Below, piece by piece: positions 48,548 to 57,236 of a stretch of DNA of 64,000 nucleotides. Source of the DNA: Bryobacterales bacterium (GTDB taxonomy: Bacteria > Acidobacteriota > Terriglobia > Bryobacterales > UBA6623); assembly GCA_026713545.1 (NCBI GenBank), contig JAPOOG010000071.1, forward strand, positions 1 through 64,000. Reading direction: 5' to 3'. Within the stretch, counting starts at the first letter, position 1. Every line of letters begins with the position of its first letter. The notes under the pieces were generated by a model. It did not search any database and had not been told where the DNA came from. It saw only the letters and a list, made by a program, of their open reading frames with translations. Made by a program: the position numbers and the translations under genes.

Positions 48548-48572
48548 AAAAAAAAGACTGAAGGGCTTCAGT
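48548..48572 (-). terminator. Terminator-like hairpin in repeat
   Basis: On minus, an ACTGAAG/CTTCAGT stem (48557-48572) is followed by about eight T (A-run 48548-48555 on plus). The stem is identical to those at 275 and 48767. Confidence 0.5.
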
Positions 48573-48758
48573 ACCCCAATGCATTGATTCGTATTTCGTG
48601 TCTCGTGATTCGTGAAAAACCTTACCGGTCGAGTTGCCGGCGCGGGCGGCTCGCGCCTCGTCCCGCCAGCCCTCTCCCGCACGCCGCCTCGCCACTTGGT
48701 GAGACGTTCAGGCCAGGATTCGTGCCTCGCTATCGTCACGCTACGCCGGGCGGGGCGG

Positions 48759-48782
48759 AAAAAAAGACTGAAGGGCTTCAGT
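48759..48782 (-). terminator. Terminator-like hairpin in repeat
   Basis: On minus, an ACTGAAG/CTTCAGT stem (48767-48782) is followed by a T-run (A-run 48759-48765 on plus). It is identical in stem to two other copies in the window. Confidence 0.5.
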
Positions 48783-48846
48783 ACCTTTTTCCCTTCGCCA
48801 TCTGCCCGGCTCACCCGGGGAACCTCTCCCATTGCGCCGACAGCTT

Positions 48847-48862
48847 GTCAACAGACGTTGAC
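48847..48862. promoter_or_regulatory. Palindrome GTCAAC-N4-GTTGAC
   Basis: A perfect six-base dyad with a four-base spacer (AGAC) lies just upstream of the decayed GntR-like sequence and about 580 bases upstream of the PhyH gene. It has the size of a helix-turn-helix operator half-site pair. Whether any regulator still binds it is unknown. Confidence 0.4.
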
Positions 48863-48879
48863 GGCGGACTGCATATTGT

Positions 48880-49153
48880 GTGCATGATTGTTCATCCGGC
48901 ATCCAGCTCCGCCTGTCGACACCCTCACCTGCAAGGTCCCGGCCATTCTGTTTACAAGCGGCGCCTCCCGCGATGCGCCGTTCGCGAGCAAGCGTTGGCG
49001 GATCGTTTTCGGTTCGGCCGCGGACCCATCCGAGACGCCTTGCGCGTGTTCGAAGAAGAAGGCTTGATCGAACGCCGTAAAAAGAGGGAATCCGACTGCA
49101 CCGGCCCGAAAAACTACTACAATCGCACATCCGAAGAGGGAGACAACTTCTGA
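48880..49153 (+). pseudogene. Remnant of a GntR-family regulator
   Basis: In the frame ending at 49153, the stretch VREQALADRFRFGRGPIRDA followed by LRVFEEEGLIERRKKR matches the winged helix of FadR-type GntR regulators, in which the consensus reads like LA-x-x-x-GVSRTPVREALRRLEAEGLV. The sequence before it lacks the expected first helix, and the ligand domain is missing altogether, because the frame stops after YYNRTSEEGDNF. It is therefore a fragment. It may once have controlled the downstream PhyH/symporter locus. Confidence 0.55.
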
Positions 49154-49243
49154 TCGAGAGGGTGCTCGAACTTGAACTTGCGATAATTCAATAGGAGTGC
49201 TACCGGGTCCCCGGTCGTGGAGAAGGCTCCTCGACACGGAGCT

Positions 49244-49424
49244 AACCTGCATTGCTCACCACAAGACGGCCGGAGCACACGATACGACCGCCATGACTTC
49301 GTTGCGCTTGCTTGCCGTGCTCGATGTACTGTTCATGTACACCTGCGCGCGCCAAGCGGCTCGCGTCTCGTCCTGCCGGCCTTCTCACGCACTTCGCCTC
49401 GCCACGTGGTGAGAAAAGCAGGCT
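49244..49424 (+). mobile_element. 180-bp inverted-repeat element, copy 4
   Basis: The left end is AACCTGCATTGCTCACCAC and the right end is GTGGTGAGAAAAGCAGGCT. The core is nearly identical to copy 1. Its right end is followed at once by the AAGGAGG ribosome-binding site of the PhyH gene, so any transcript of that gene from upstream passes through the element. Confidence 0.87.
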
Positions 49425-49431
49425 AAGGAGG
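49425..49431 (+). promoter_or_regulatory. Ribosome-binding site fixing a TTG start
   Basis: AAGGAGG lies nine bases before the TTG at 49441 and supports that start over the upstream ATG at 49312, which is inside the mobile element. Confidence 0.75.
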
Positions 49432-49440
49432 ATCAGAACA

Positions 49441-50337
49441 TTGACCACGGAAGTGACGGAACCATCTTCCGCAGCTTTGCGCAGAGGGGTGCGAAACGTC
49501 CTGGAGATCGTCGACGACATCAGGAAGAACGGCTACAGCGTGGTGGACGACGTGATACCGGCGGAGCGTGTCGGAGAGATTCGGCGCGAGGTCGTGGAGG
49601 CTCAGCGCGTTCATCACGAGGAGGCCGAGGCCGAGCTGGCGAAGATCCGGTCGCGCGGTCACCGCGTTGGCGTCCAGGGCGTCGCGGGGCTCAAGCAGGC
49701 GATCAACGCCACGCAGTGTTTCGCGCCGTACCTGGCCGACGAGCGTATTCTCGGGGTGGTCGAAACATTCTTCGGGGACTTCGCGCGTATCTCGTGCACC
49801 GACTGCGTGATCAACCAGCCCGGCAACGGCCGCGGGTACTGGCACGCCGATTGGCCCTTCAACGGGACGAACTCGACGCACGTCAAGGCGCCGTATGCGG
49901 ACGCGATGATGCACCTTTCGTCCATCTGGATGCTGACGCATTTCGGTCCTGATAATGGAGGCACGTTCGTCTTGCCACGCAGTCACCGCTTCAACAACAA
50001 TCCCGCGACCGGCAAGGTAGCCGGCATCGACCAGGACGCGCCGAACCCGGATGAGCGGCAGGTGACGGGTTCGGCAGGAAGCGTACTCGTTTACGACAGC
50101 CGACTGTGGCACGCCGTTGCTCCGAACCGGAGCGAGGAATCCCGGGTTGCTCTGGTCGTCAGATACGCGCCCTGGTGGTTGAATCTGACGCCCACGATGC
50201 GGGGCACCCCCGACCATGAGCGCATGGTCCTGGAAACGGGCGGCAAGAACTATGATTCGATTCCCATTCGTCGTGACGTGTTCGAACGGCTGCCGGACAA
50301 GGTGAAACCGCTCTATCGTCACTGGGTCCTAGACTGA
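49441..50337 (+). CDS. Phytanoyl-CoA dioxygenase (PhyH) family protein
   Basis: From the TTG start the product is 298 residues. It is an Fe(II)/2-oxoglutarate dioxygenase of the PhyH family with the iron ligands in GRGYWHADWPFNG near residue 140, the distal histidine in VYDSRLWHAVAPN near 222, and the 2-oxoglutarate arginine in RVALVVRYAPWW. The conserved DNGGTFVLPRSHR is also present. The substrate is unknown. The symporter gene starts 15 bases downstream, so the two form an operon. The open frame continues back into the mobile element, but the ribosome-binding site argues for the TTG. Confidence 0.87.
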   Translation: MTTEVTEPSSAALRRGVRNVLEIVDDIRKNGYSVVDDVIPAERVGEIRREVVEAQRVHHEEAEAELAKIRSRGHRVGVQGVAGLKQAINATQCFAPYLADERILGVVETFFGDFARISCTDCVINQPGNGRGYWHADWPFNGTNSTHVKAPYADAMMHLSSIWMLTHFGPDNGGTFVLPRSHRFNNNPATGKVAGIDQDAPNPDERQVTGSAGSVLVYDSRLWHAVAPNRSEESRVALVVRYAPWWLNLTPTMRGTPDHERMVLETGGKNYDSIPIRRDVFERLPDKVKPLYRHWVLD

Positions 50338-50352
50338 GTTTTCCGGCGGGCC

Positions 50353-51855
50353 ATGTCGCCTCTCGACTACGTTGTCATCGCCGTTTACGTGACCGGAGTC
50401 ACGCTTGTCGGGCTGGCCGCGTCCCGGCGCAAGCAGTCGTCCGTCAGCGAGTACTTCCTCGGGAACCGCCGCGTGCCGTGGCTGGCGGCCTCGGCATCGA
50501 TGATCGCCACCGGCATCAGCGCGAAGAGCCTGATCGGTTTGCCGGGGCTCTCGTATACGAAAGACCTCACCTACCTTCAGATGTACCTCGTGCTGCCCCT
50601 GGCGGCTTTGATCGCGGCGACGCTGTTTCTTCCGTTCTACAGCCGCATCAAGATCACCTCCGCGTACGAATACCTGGGGCGGCGCTTCGGTCCGGGGGTG
50701 CAGTCCTACGCGAGCTTGATCTTTCAGATCGAGACGGCACTGATTCTGGGGACGGTCATCGCCGCGCCGAGCCTGGTGATGTCGGAGGCCACGGGCATCT
50801 CGTACAACGCCGCGGTGGCGATCCTGCTGCTGGCCACGCTGCTGTATACGTCCATCGGGGGCATGCGGGCCGTGATCTGGACCGACGTCGTTCAGTTCTT
50901 CGTCTTCGCCGCCGTACCGGCCGGCCTGTTGCTGTACACGGTTTCCACCGCGGAAGGCGGGCTGCCCGCTCTCATCGAAACCGCAGCCGCGCACGACAAG
51001 CTGCGGGCGTTCAATTTCTCTTTCGACTTCACCGCAGAGATCACGTTCTGGGCGGCGCTGGTCAGCATGCTGTTCTGGCACACCGGCAACCAGAGCGTGA
51101 ACCAGGTGTTGATTCAACGCTATATGACGACGCCCTCTCAGAGGGACAGCCGCCGAACGATTCTGCTGAGCAGCGTGGGAATCCTCGGCTTGTGGATCCT
51201 GTTCCTGCTGGTTGGAATCCTGCTTTATTCGCACAACACGATGTATCCGGGAAGCGTCCCGCCGGACACACCGCCGGATCGAGTATTCACGGCCTTCGTC
51301 ATGTCCGTCATGCCGACGGGGCTGAAAGGGGCTTTCATCGCGGCCGCGTTCGCGGCGGGCATGTCGACGCTGAGCTCGATGTTGAACTCGATGGGCACGG
51401 TGACCCTGGTGGACGTGTGGCAACTTCATTTTTCCGACGGCGCGAGCGAGCGGGTCTGGATTCGCCGCGCCCGTCAGTTGACTCTGTTATGGGGTGTGTT
51501 CAGTTTCGTTTCCGCTCTGTTCGTTCTCCGGTTCGGAACCGTCATCACGGCCGGCATCGCACTGGGCAGCATAATCACCGGCGCTCTGTTGGGCATGTTT
51601 CTCATCGGCATCTTTGTCAAGCGGGCCGGCGCGGTCGCAGCGCTGACCGGCTCGATTCTCGGCATGGCCAGCGTCGTGGCCGTCATGGCCGTTTCGGAAA
51701 TCTCGTGGTCGTGGTACTGCGGCATCGGTACGGTCATGACGTTCGTTGCGGGATACGTGAGCAGCTTGTTTGTTCCGGTGAGCATCTGCTCGGACGACCT
51801 ATGCTACGAGGCGCTTCGCGGCTCGGGTGCAACGAGACGGCAAGCCGGAGAGTGA
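50353..51855 (+). CDS. Sodium:solute symporter (SSS family)
   Basis: The 500-residue protein has about 13 hydrophobic segments and SSS family motifs: SEYFLGNRRVPWLAASASMI near residue 35, AYEYLGRRFGPGVQSYASL near 100, and AAFAAGMSTLSSMLNSMGTV near 320, where sodium-site serines lie. It imports a solute with Na+, possibly a sugar acid or sialic-acid-like compound given the neighbouring sialidase genes, but this is inference from context only. It is coupled to the PhyH gene upstream. A sialidase locus starts about 350 bases downstream. Confidence 0.9.
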   Translation: MSPLDYVVIAVYVTGVTLVGLAASRRKQSSVSEYFLGNRRVPWLAASASMIATGISAKSLIGLPGLSYTKDLTYLQMYLVLPLAALIAATLFLPFYSRIKITSAYEYLGRRFGPGVQSYASLIFQIETALILGTVIAAPSLVMSEATGISYNAAVAILLLATLLYTSIGGMRAVIWTDVVQFFVFAAVPAGLLLYTVSTAEGGLPALIETAAAHDKLRAFNFSFDFTAEITFWAALVSMLFWHTGNQSVNQVLIQRYMTTPSQRDSRRTILLSSVGILGLWILFLLVGILLYSHNTMYPGSVPPDTPPDRVFTAFVMSVMPTGLKGAFIAAAFAAGMSTLSSMLNSMGTVTLVDVWQLHFSDGASERVWIRRARQLTLLWGVFSFVSALFVLRFGTVITAGIALGSIITGALLGMFLIGIFVKRAGAVAALTGSILGMASVVAVMAVSEISWSWYCGIGTVMTFVAGYVSSLFVPVSICSDDLCYEALRGSGATRRQAGE

Positions 51856-51995
51856 TGACCATGAGAGTCATCCAAACCGCCCATAGGTGACAGCACGGGT
51901 CAGGAAGCGATCAGCATCGCGTAACACTAATCGGACAATGCCTCGAACCCCGGGCATTCCCCATGCGCCATGTGAAAGCGGAGGAAATGCCCTGA
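51856..51995. other. Short intergenic region
   Basis: No regulatory motif is evident between the symporter and the sialidase fragment that follows. Confidence 0.35.
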
Positions 51996-52214
51996 ATGTC
52001 GCGCCTCCGGTTCTATTCGCGCGGAAGCCGAAATGACGCGAACGTCACGAAGATTCCCGCTGAAGGATGTAACTCCGGGGACAATGGCCACTTCGGCTGG
52101 CCGATGGCCATTATGATCGACGATACTCTGACGGTGAGCCACACACCGGACTTCCCCACCGGGCCGGCGGAGGTTCAAGCGCTCATCAATGTTGTCGGGC
52201 AGGGCGCGGCATGA
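51996..52214 (+). pseudogene. Remnant of a sialidase C-terminus
   Basis: The frame contains HFGWPMAIMIDD and later DFPTGPAEV. These align without gaps to HFGQPFANIIDR and GFPAGPEGV in the remnant at 55536-55742 (13 of 29 positions identical by eye over the stretch), and to the MGYPAGPSGVFR end of the intact sialidase-like gene at 55818. The N-terminal part is not homologous and the usual end (VTRTLETGKLRAF) is missing. Its TGA overlaps the ATG of the next gene (ATGA). Confidence 0.55.
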
Positions 52215-54361
52215 AGCTACTCGAACGAGGCGGTCTCACTTCCGTTCTCGGACTCTACCTTACCCTGGGGCTCTCAGCCCTTCCAGCTGGGGTGAGAACG
52301 ATGATCTGGACGGGCGCCGCGGGCACGGCCCGCTGGACGGACGCGGGTAACTGGACCGGCGATGTTGTGCCTGGAACCAAGGACATCGCACGATTCGAGT
52401 CACAAGCGGACGTCGTGCTGGAGGGCGCTTCTTCCGTCGGACGGCTGGAGGTGGAACTCGCCGACAAGGATGCCGTGGTTTCCCTCGACGGACCAGGCAA
52501 GCTGGTGCTCACGGGAGCCGATACCGTGATCGGCAAGCCGCTATCACTAGCCGTCAAGCGCGGAACGCTCGAGATCGGCCGGAAACTCGCGATCGATCTG
52601 GAGGGAACCCGCTTCAGCGCCCAAGCCGGAGGAACGCTTGTTCTGCGAAGCGAAAAGATCGTCGCCAAAGAGCCCGATCTGAAGGCCGCCGTTTCTCAAT
52701 CGGGAACACTGCGCTTGGGGATGCGGCGCTGGGACCCCCAAATGGACCTCGACCTTTCGACCGGGTCAACCTGGGGCCGGGGAGCCAAGGTCATCGACTT
52801 CTCCTTGCCCGCGAACGTACACCAAATCATTACCTTCGGAAAGTTCAAGGAGCATGACGGCGATCCCATCGTGATTCGCGGCTTCGAGCCGGGAGACGCG
52901 CTGTGCTTCTCCGAAGACCCCCGGCGATCGGCGGACCCCGGCAAGGAGCTTGTGCTTTCGGCGGTCGGGTTCGAGGGCTGGGGCGAACAGAGTGCGGCCG
53001 GGATCGAATCGACGGGAGCCCTTTGGTGTCTCAAGCCGAAGGGAACGAGTCTTCCGAAAACGGTCGTCGAGCTTTCATCTGCGCCCCTCGACAGTGGTAT
53101 TCCGCCGCGAGCGCATCTCAAGGACATGCAGGTCCAAACCCTGGTTGCCGCGTCCGAACGCTACCCGAGAAATATGGGCGCCGACATGGTCAAGCTGCAG
53201 GACGGGCGTTACTTCCTCGCGTTCTCGCAATGGTTGACCGGCACGACCGACCAGGACGACTCGCGCGTCATGGGAATGGTTTCGAGCGACCAGGGAGCGA
53301 CATGGGGCGCGCCGTTTCCCGTGGCCACCGCGGACGGTGAGTGCAAGAGTATTCGTCAGCCGAGCCTGTTGCGGCGGGGCGACGGTGAACTGCTTCTCTT
53401 TGTTCGTTGCCGAGAGGAACTCACGGAGGCCTGGGTCGCCCTGTTCCGATGCCGCGACGAAGAAAGAATCGACAAAGGCCCGGCGGCCTGGACGCGCCGG
53501 CGCCGTATTACGCCTCCGCCGCCTGGAAGGCATATCGCGCTGAACAATCGAGCGATCCGTTCAAGCGAGGGCAGGTTGCTCCTGCCACTCTCGACGCCGT
53601 GGCCGTGGGACCGTCCAGACGAAAGCGGCAAGGACATCCGATCGTGGTGCCTTTATTCCGACGACGACGGGGAGACCTGGCAACAGAGCCGGTCGATGCT
53701 GGCGGGGCCGGGGCGCGGGCTCATGGAGCCGTATGCCGTCGAGCTCAAGGACGGCCGGCTGCTCATGCTGATGCGCACGCAGACTCACCGCCAGTATCGC
53801 TCCATTTCGCGGGACGGCGGCGATAGCTGGTCGCCGGCGACGGAAGTCACGGCCCTCGTTTCCCCGGAATCCCCGGCGGCCGTCCGTCGGGATCCCGGCA
53901 CCGGCTGGCTGACCGTGGTGTGGAACTACAACAGCCGGGGCCAACACGGCGCCGATCGAACACCGCTGACGATTGCGTTTTCCGCCGATGAGGGAGAAAG
54001 CTGGTTCGGTTATCTCCACCTGGAAACCGATCGAACCAAGGCGTTTTCCTATCCGAGTTTGCGGTTCATCGACGGCAAGGTTTTCGTGACGTACTACGAA
54101 AGGCCGGTCGGTCCAACGGACCGCCGCATCTCGCTCAAGATGCGTTCCTTCAAAATTTCAACTCCAGGCTCAACAGCCCGTGGCAAAAGCCCTGCTGCAT
54201 TCAAGCGGCGATGCATCCCGGCTGAACTGCGTTGCTCCTCGGTCGAATATGTTCAATATGCTCCCTCGTCACGCCTTGTCAGCCGGGCGCCTCACCCCTC
54301 TCGGTGCTACGCGGGGTTTCACCACGGGCTGTTAACGAAGGGAGCCGGACCGCATGACTGA
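52211..54361 (+). CDS. Secreted sialidase-fold protein with N-terminal beta-strand domain
   Basis: The 716-residue protein has a signal peptide (about residues 1-27). Residues about 30-290 form a beta-helix-like, autotransporter-associated type domain (MIWTGAAGTARWTDAGNWTG). A six-bladed sialidase (exo-alpha-sialidase-like) propeller follows, with Asp-box motifs SSDQGATWG, YSDDDGETWQ, SRDGGDSW and SADEGESW. Homology ends near SLKMRSFKIS; the last 66 or so residues are translated from a 160-bp inverted-repeat element and look foreign (basic and cysteine-containing). The stop overlaps the start of the next sialidase gene by eight bases. True sialic-acid cleavage is not proven, as many of these act on other glycans. 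Confidence 0.82.
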   Translation: MKLLERGGLTSVLGLYLTLGLSALPAGVRTMIWTGAAGTARWTDAGNWTGDVVPGTKDIARFESQADVVLEGASSVGRLEVELADKDAVVSLDGPGKLVLTGADTVIGKPLSLAVKRGTLEIGRKLAIDLEGTRFSAQAGGTLVLRSEKIVAKEPDLKAAVSQSGTLRLGMRRWDPQMDLDLSTGSTWGRGAKVIDFSLPANVHQIITFGKFKEHDGDPIVIRGFEPGDALCFSEDPRRSADPGKELVLSAVGFEGWGEQSAAGIESTGALWCLKPKGTSLPKTVVELSSAPLDSGIPPRAHLKDMQVQTLVAASERYPRNMGADMVKLQDGRYFLAFSQWLTGTTDQDDSRVMGMVSSDQGATWGAPFPVATADGECKSIRQPSLLRRGDGELLLFVRCREELTEAWVALFRCRDEERIDKGPAAWTRRRRITPPPPGRHIALNNRAIRSSEGRLLLPLSTPWPWDRPDESGKDIRSWCLYSDDDGETWQQSRSMLAGPGRGLMEPYAVELKDGRLLMLMRTQTHRQYRSISRDGGDSWSPATEVTALVSPESPAAVRRDPGTGWLTVVWNYNSRGQHGADRTPLTIAFSADEGESWFGYLHLETDRTKAFSYPSLRFIDGKVFVTYYERPVGPTDRRISLKMRSFKISTPGSTARGKSPAAFKRRCIPAELRCSSVEYVQYAPSSRLVSRAPHPSRCYAGFHHGLLTKGAGPHD
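54171..54334. mobile_element. 160-bp inverted-repeat element in sialidase gene end
   Basis: The left end AACAGCCCGTGGCAAAAGCC (54172-54191) is the inverse of the right end GGTTTCACCACGGGCTGTT (54315-54333), with three differences. It encodes no transposase. The insertion supplies the last 60 or so codons and the stop region of the upstream sialidase-fold gene. Confidence 0.75.
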
Positions 54362-55535
54362 AGTACATCGCAGAAATTTTCTTTCGTTCTCCGGCCTAGC
54401 AGCAACGGCGCTGCCGGCGCGGCGGGCAGCCGCCGCTGCCAAAGCGGGTATCGGCGAGAAGTACTCGCTCATCCCCTGCCCATGGACCCCGGAGAACCCG
54501 CGGCACGACCATCAACTGATCTTTCCGCTGAGCGGCGATCGTCTGTTGCTCGTCTGGTGCGAATACTACGTGAAGAAACCGTCGCGGATCTTCCGATCGC
54601 CTTACTCGGCCGCCGGCAGCGGCGACGCCGCGCCCTGCCGGATCTCCGCGCGCGTCTCCAAGGACCGGGGGCGAACCTGGAGCGGGAAGGTCACGCTGCA
54701 GGACAACTTCGGGGTGGACAACGTGAAGCACCCGAACCTGCTGCGCCTGCCCTCGGGAGAGATCCTTTTCTCTTTCACGGTACGGGATATCGCCAACCGC
54801 GACCTGAAGATCCACCTCAAGCGGTCTCGGGACGAATGCGAGACGTGGACCGAGCCGGTGCAGATCTCGCCAACCGGAGGGGTGTACTTCACCAACGCCG
54901 ACCACAATCTGCTGCACAGTTCGGGACGGATCATCCTGCCGTGCCACTGGGGCGAGTTCTATGGGCGGGGGGATCATTACAACGCGTTTTGCCTCTACTC
55001 CGATGACGAGGGAGCGACATGGCAAACGAGCCGCAAGAGAGTCGATCTTCCCAAGCGCGGCGCCGAGGAGCCGGGCGTGGTCGAACTCAAGGACGGCTCG
55101 CTGTTGGCGATGATGCGGACCACTCTCGGGAAGATCTACCGCTCCACGTCCAAGGACCGGGGCGAGACGTGGCCGGACGGAGAAGCGACCGAGCTGCCTT
55201 CCCCATCGGCGGCCAATTGCATCAAGCGCATTCCCGAGACCGGCGATCTCGTGTTCCTTTGGAACAACGCCACGCCGGAAGCTCTCAGCGATCCCGGCGG
55301 CACGAGCTATCACTACCCGCGTAATCCGCTCACGGCGGCCATCTCCAAGGACGAGGGGAAGACCTGGACGAACCACAAGGATGTCGAGCGGCGCGAGGGT
55401 TACATCAGCGGCTACCCGTCCATCTCGTTCGTCGACAGCGAAGCGCTCGTGGCCTATTACCATTCTTCGCGATCGATGTCGCGCGACACCGATCTGAGGC
55501 TGAAGATTTTCGATGTGGACTGGTTCTACTCGTGA
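54354..55535 (+). CDS. Sialidase-fold hydrolase, Tat-exported
   Basis: The 393-residue protein starts with a Tat-like leader (MTEVHRRNFLSFSGLAATAL). The propeller has Asp boxes SKDRGRTWS, SRDECETW, YSDDEGATW, SKDRGETW and SKDEGKTW. FLWNNATPEALSDPGG near residue 300 is a family-specific stretch that also appears in the decayed copy at 63643-64000. The gene ends with LRLKIFDVDWFYS, the normal family end. After the TGA the same frame stays open for 68 more codons with homology to another sialidase end (see 55536). Substrate specificity is unknown. Confidence 0.88.
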   Translation: MTEVHRRNFLSFSGLAATALPARRAAAAAKAGIGEKYSLIPCPWTPENPRHDHQLIFPLSGDRLLLVWCEYYVKKPSRIFRSPYSAAGSGDAAPCRISARVSKDRGRTWSGKVTLQDNFGVDNVKHPNLLRLPSGEILFSFTVRDIANRDLKIHLKRSRDECETWTEPVQISPTGGVYFTNADHNLLHSSGRIILPCHWGEFYGRGDHYNAFCLYSDDEGATWQTSRKRVDLPKRGAEEPGVVELKDGSLLAMMRTTLGKIYRSTSKDRGETWPDGEATELPSPSAANCIKRIPETGDLVFLWNNATPEALSDPGGTSYHYPRNPLTAAISKDEGKTWTNHKDVERREGYISGYPSISFVDSEALVAYYHSSRSMSRDTDLRLKIFDVDWFYS

Positions 55536-55742
55536 GGGAGCCGTTGTGGCGCGGACATCTCGAAGGTCCATTTTGACGGCCGTTGCGGTGGCGAAAAAGA
55601 CCACTTCGGCCAGCCTTTTGCCAATATCATCGACCGGAACTCCGATTTTCAGCCACCGTCTGGCTTCCCTGCAGGACCCGAGGGGGTGTTCCGTCCGAGC
55701 CGCATTTTGGACACGGAGGATGTGAAGGCATTTCCGGTCTGA
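55536..55742 (+). pseudogene. Sialidase C-terminal remnant in frame after a TGA
   Basis: Directly after the stop of the preceding gene and in the same frame, 68 codons read HFDGRCGGEKDHFGQPFANI and later GFPAGPEGVFRPSRILDTED and VKAFPV before a stop. This matches the end of the intact gene at 55818-57230 (GYPAGPSGVFRVTRTLETGK, LRAFPG). It is most simply the 3' end of a lost sialidase gene joined to its neighbour. Confidence 0.65.
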
Positions 55743-55817
55743 CGACCATGGATAGAGTCGGCGAGACCTGAGCGTTTCGACCGGTTCGCCGGTGTACGTC
55801 ACCGCACACGACACACC

Positions 55818-57230
55818 ATGCCAACGACAAGCAACCCATTGCGCATCACCCGCCGTTCCTTCGTTCTCGCCGCCGGGGGTGTTGCCGCCTGTTCCGACCC
55901 GGCCTCCGTCAAACCGACCCTCGACGACAATCCCCTCGCGGCTCGCCTTCTCCACATGTCCGACGAGCAGTTGGCGCGACTCGAAGAAGGCCGCCGGGAA
56001 GGCCTGCTCGAACTCGCGCCGGTGAGTCTGCCACCCGCCCCCGAAGCTCTCAACAACCATTACGGCTGGCCGGTAGGCACGCAGGCCGGGAACACGCTGA
56101 TCGTCGTGCACCGACATATTCCGGGACATTGGACAGGCCTCGAGCGGACCAATGACGACCACAGTTACACGATGGTGGTGCGTTCGACCGATGGCGGCAA
56201 AACGTGGAGCAGGCCCTTCGACCTGAGACAGGCGATGACACGCGAAGACCGCTACCGCGGGGGCCACATCCCGCTCGCCCATCGCTACAAGTTCGCCCCC
56301 GATCAGGACCCGACGCTGGGCTACAAGATCCACCTGAACGCCATCGGGACCACATCCGACGGTGGAGTCGTCATCGTCAGCGATCACGGCGTCTTCCGCA
56401 GCGACGATCAGGGCAAGACCTGGAAGCATTTCTCGACGGCCATGCGCGAGGACACGACGCCCGGAGCGGTGCTCTACATCGGGCCGCGTCTGTTCGAGCA
56501 TCCTAATTACGGACTGGTGGTCGTCGGGCACTCGAATATCGTGACCGAGGATTACAAGAAAGGACGCCATCCTCCCGACACGACCGGGGGGACCGTGCGC
56601 ATCGCCGACAAACTGCACTTCCGTTACTCGCGGGACGGCGGCGCCAGTTGGCGGGAAGAAGAGCAATCGCTGCCGAGCTTCGTGCGTCCCGGCGAACCCG
56701 TGGCCTTGCATCATGACGGCAAGCTCGTGGTGGTCTCGCGAAGCTACGACCCGGCGGCCTATGACGAATCGACGGACACCTCGGTCTACGCTCAGCTCTG
56801 GTCGGACCGCGGCTGGCATCCCCTTGCAGCGAAGCACTCGACGATCCGGGTCGCGGGCAAGCGGGGCCGGCAAGATACGCTGGACATCGACTACAATCCC
56901 GTGACGAAGAGAATCGAGGCGGCCGTCCCGGCGCGCGCGGGCGGCGGGCAAGGAAGGCCGTATCCGGGGCGGATGTCGCTGAACCTGTGGAGCATCGACC
57001 CGGATGAACTCTTCGCGGGCAGCGCGGACTGGCGCTTCGAGTGCGCTCTGTTCGCACGGAAGGAGCCGCTGGGCAAGATCGACGGCCTGCATCCCGGCGG
57101 AGCGGTGATCGACGAGGGGCGAGGCGTACAGCACATCTTTGTCTATATGGGCTATCCGGCGGGGCCGTCGGGAGTGTTCCGCGTGACGCGCACCTTGGAA
57201 ACGGGGAAACTGAGAGCTTTTCCGGGTTGA
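55818..57230 (+). CDS. Sialidase-fold lipoprotein, Tat-type leader
   Basis: The 470-residue protein has a leader with twin arginines and a lipobox (RITRRSFVLAAGGVAACSDP, cysteine near residue 25), so it is probably a surface or periplasmic lipoprotein. The sialidase-like propeller has Asp boxes STDGGKTWS, SDDQGKTWK and SRDGGASWR. Unlike its neighbours it carries a long insert around VTEDYKKGRHPPDTTGGTV. The C-terminus HIFVYMGYPAGPSGVFRVTR is the complete version of two decayed fragments nearby. The following gene starts six bases after its stop. Confidence 0.85.
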   Translation: MPTTSNPLRITRRSFVLAAGGVAACSDPASVKPTLDDNPLAARLLHMSDEQLARLEEGRREGLLELAPVSLPPAPEALNNHYGWPVGTQAGNTLIVVHRHIPGHWTGLERTNDDHSYTMVVRSTDGGKTWSRPFDLRQAMTREDRYRGGHIPLAHRYKFAPDQDPTLGYKIHLNAIGTTSDGGVVIVSDHGVFRSDDQGKTWKHFSTAMREDTTPGAVLYIGPRLFEHPNYGLVVVGHSNIVTEDYKKGRHPPDTTGGTVRIADKLHFRYSRDGGASWREEEQSLPSFVRPGEPVALHHDGKLVVVSRSYDPAAYDESTDTSVYAQLWSDRGWHPLAAKHSTIRVAGKRGRQDTLDIDYNPVTKRIEAAVPARAGGGQGRPYPGRMSLNLWSIDPDELFAGSADWRFECALFARKEPLGKIDGLHPGGAVIDEGRGVQHIFVYMGYPAGPSGVFRVTRTLETGKLRAFPG

Positions 57231-57236
57231 AGAAAA

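Larger units (their letters stand above)
48434..48800. repeat. Composite dispersed-repeat block, second large copy
   Basis: The block has period-7 tracts at 48434-48460 and 48585-48615, two A-run hairpins, and a fragment of the inverted-repeat element right end at 48463-48500. Its 48615-48785 part matches 120-292 closely, including AAAAACCTTACCGG and GCCCTCTCCCGCAC-like stretches. No genes are recognised. Confidence 0.75.

Noticed and set aside
49312-49440. Extended N-terminus of the PhyH protein
   Set aside because: It lies inside the mobile element, whereas AAGGAGG at the right spacing supports the TTG at 49441.
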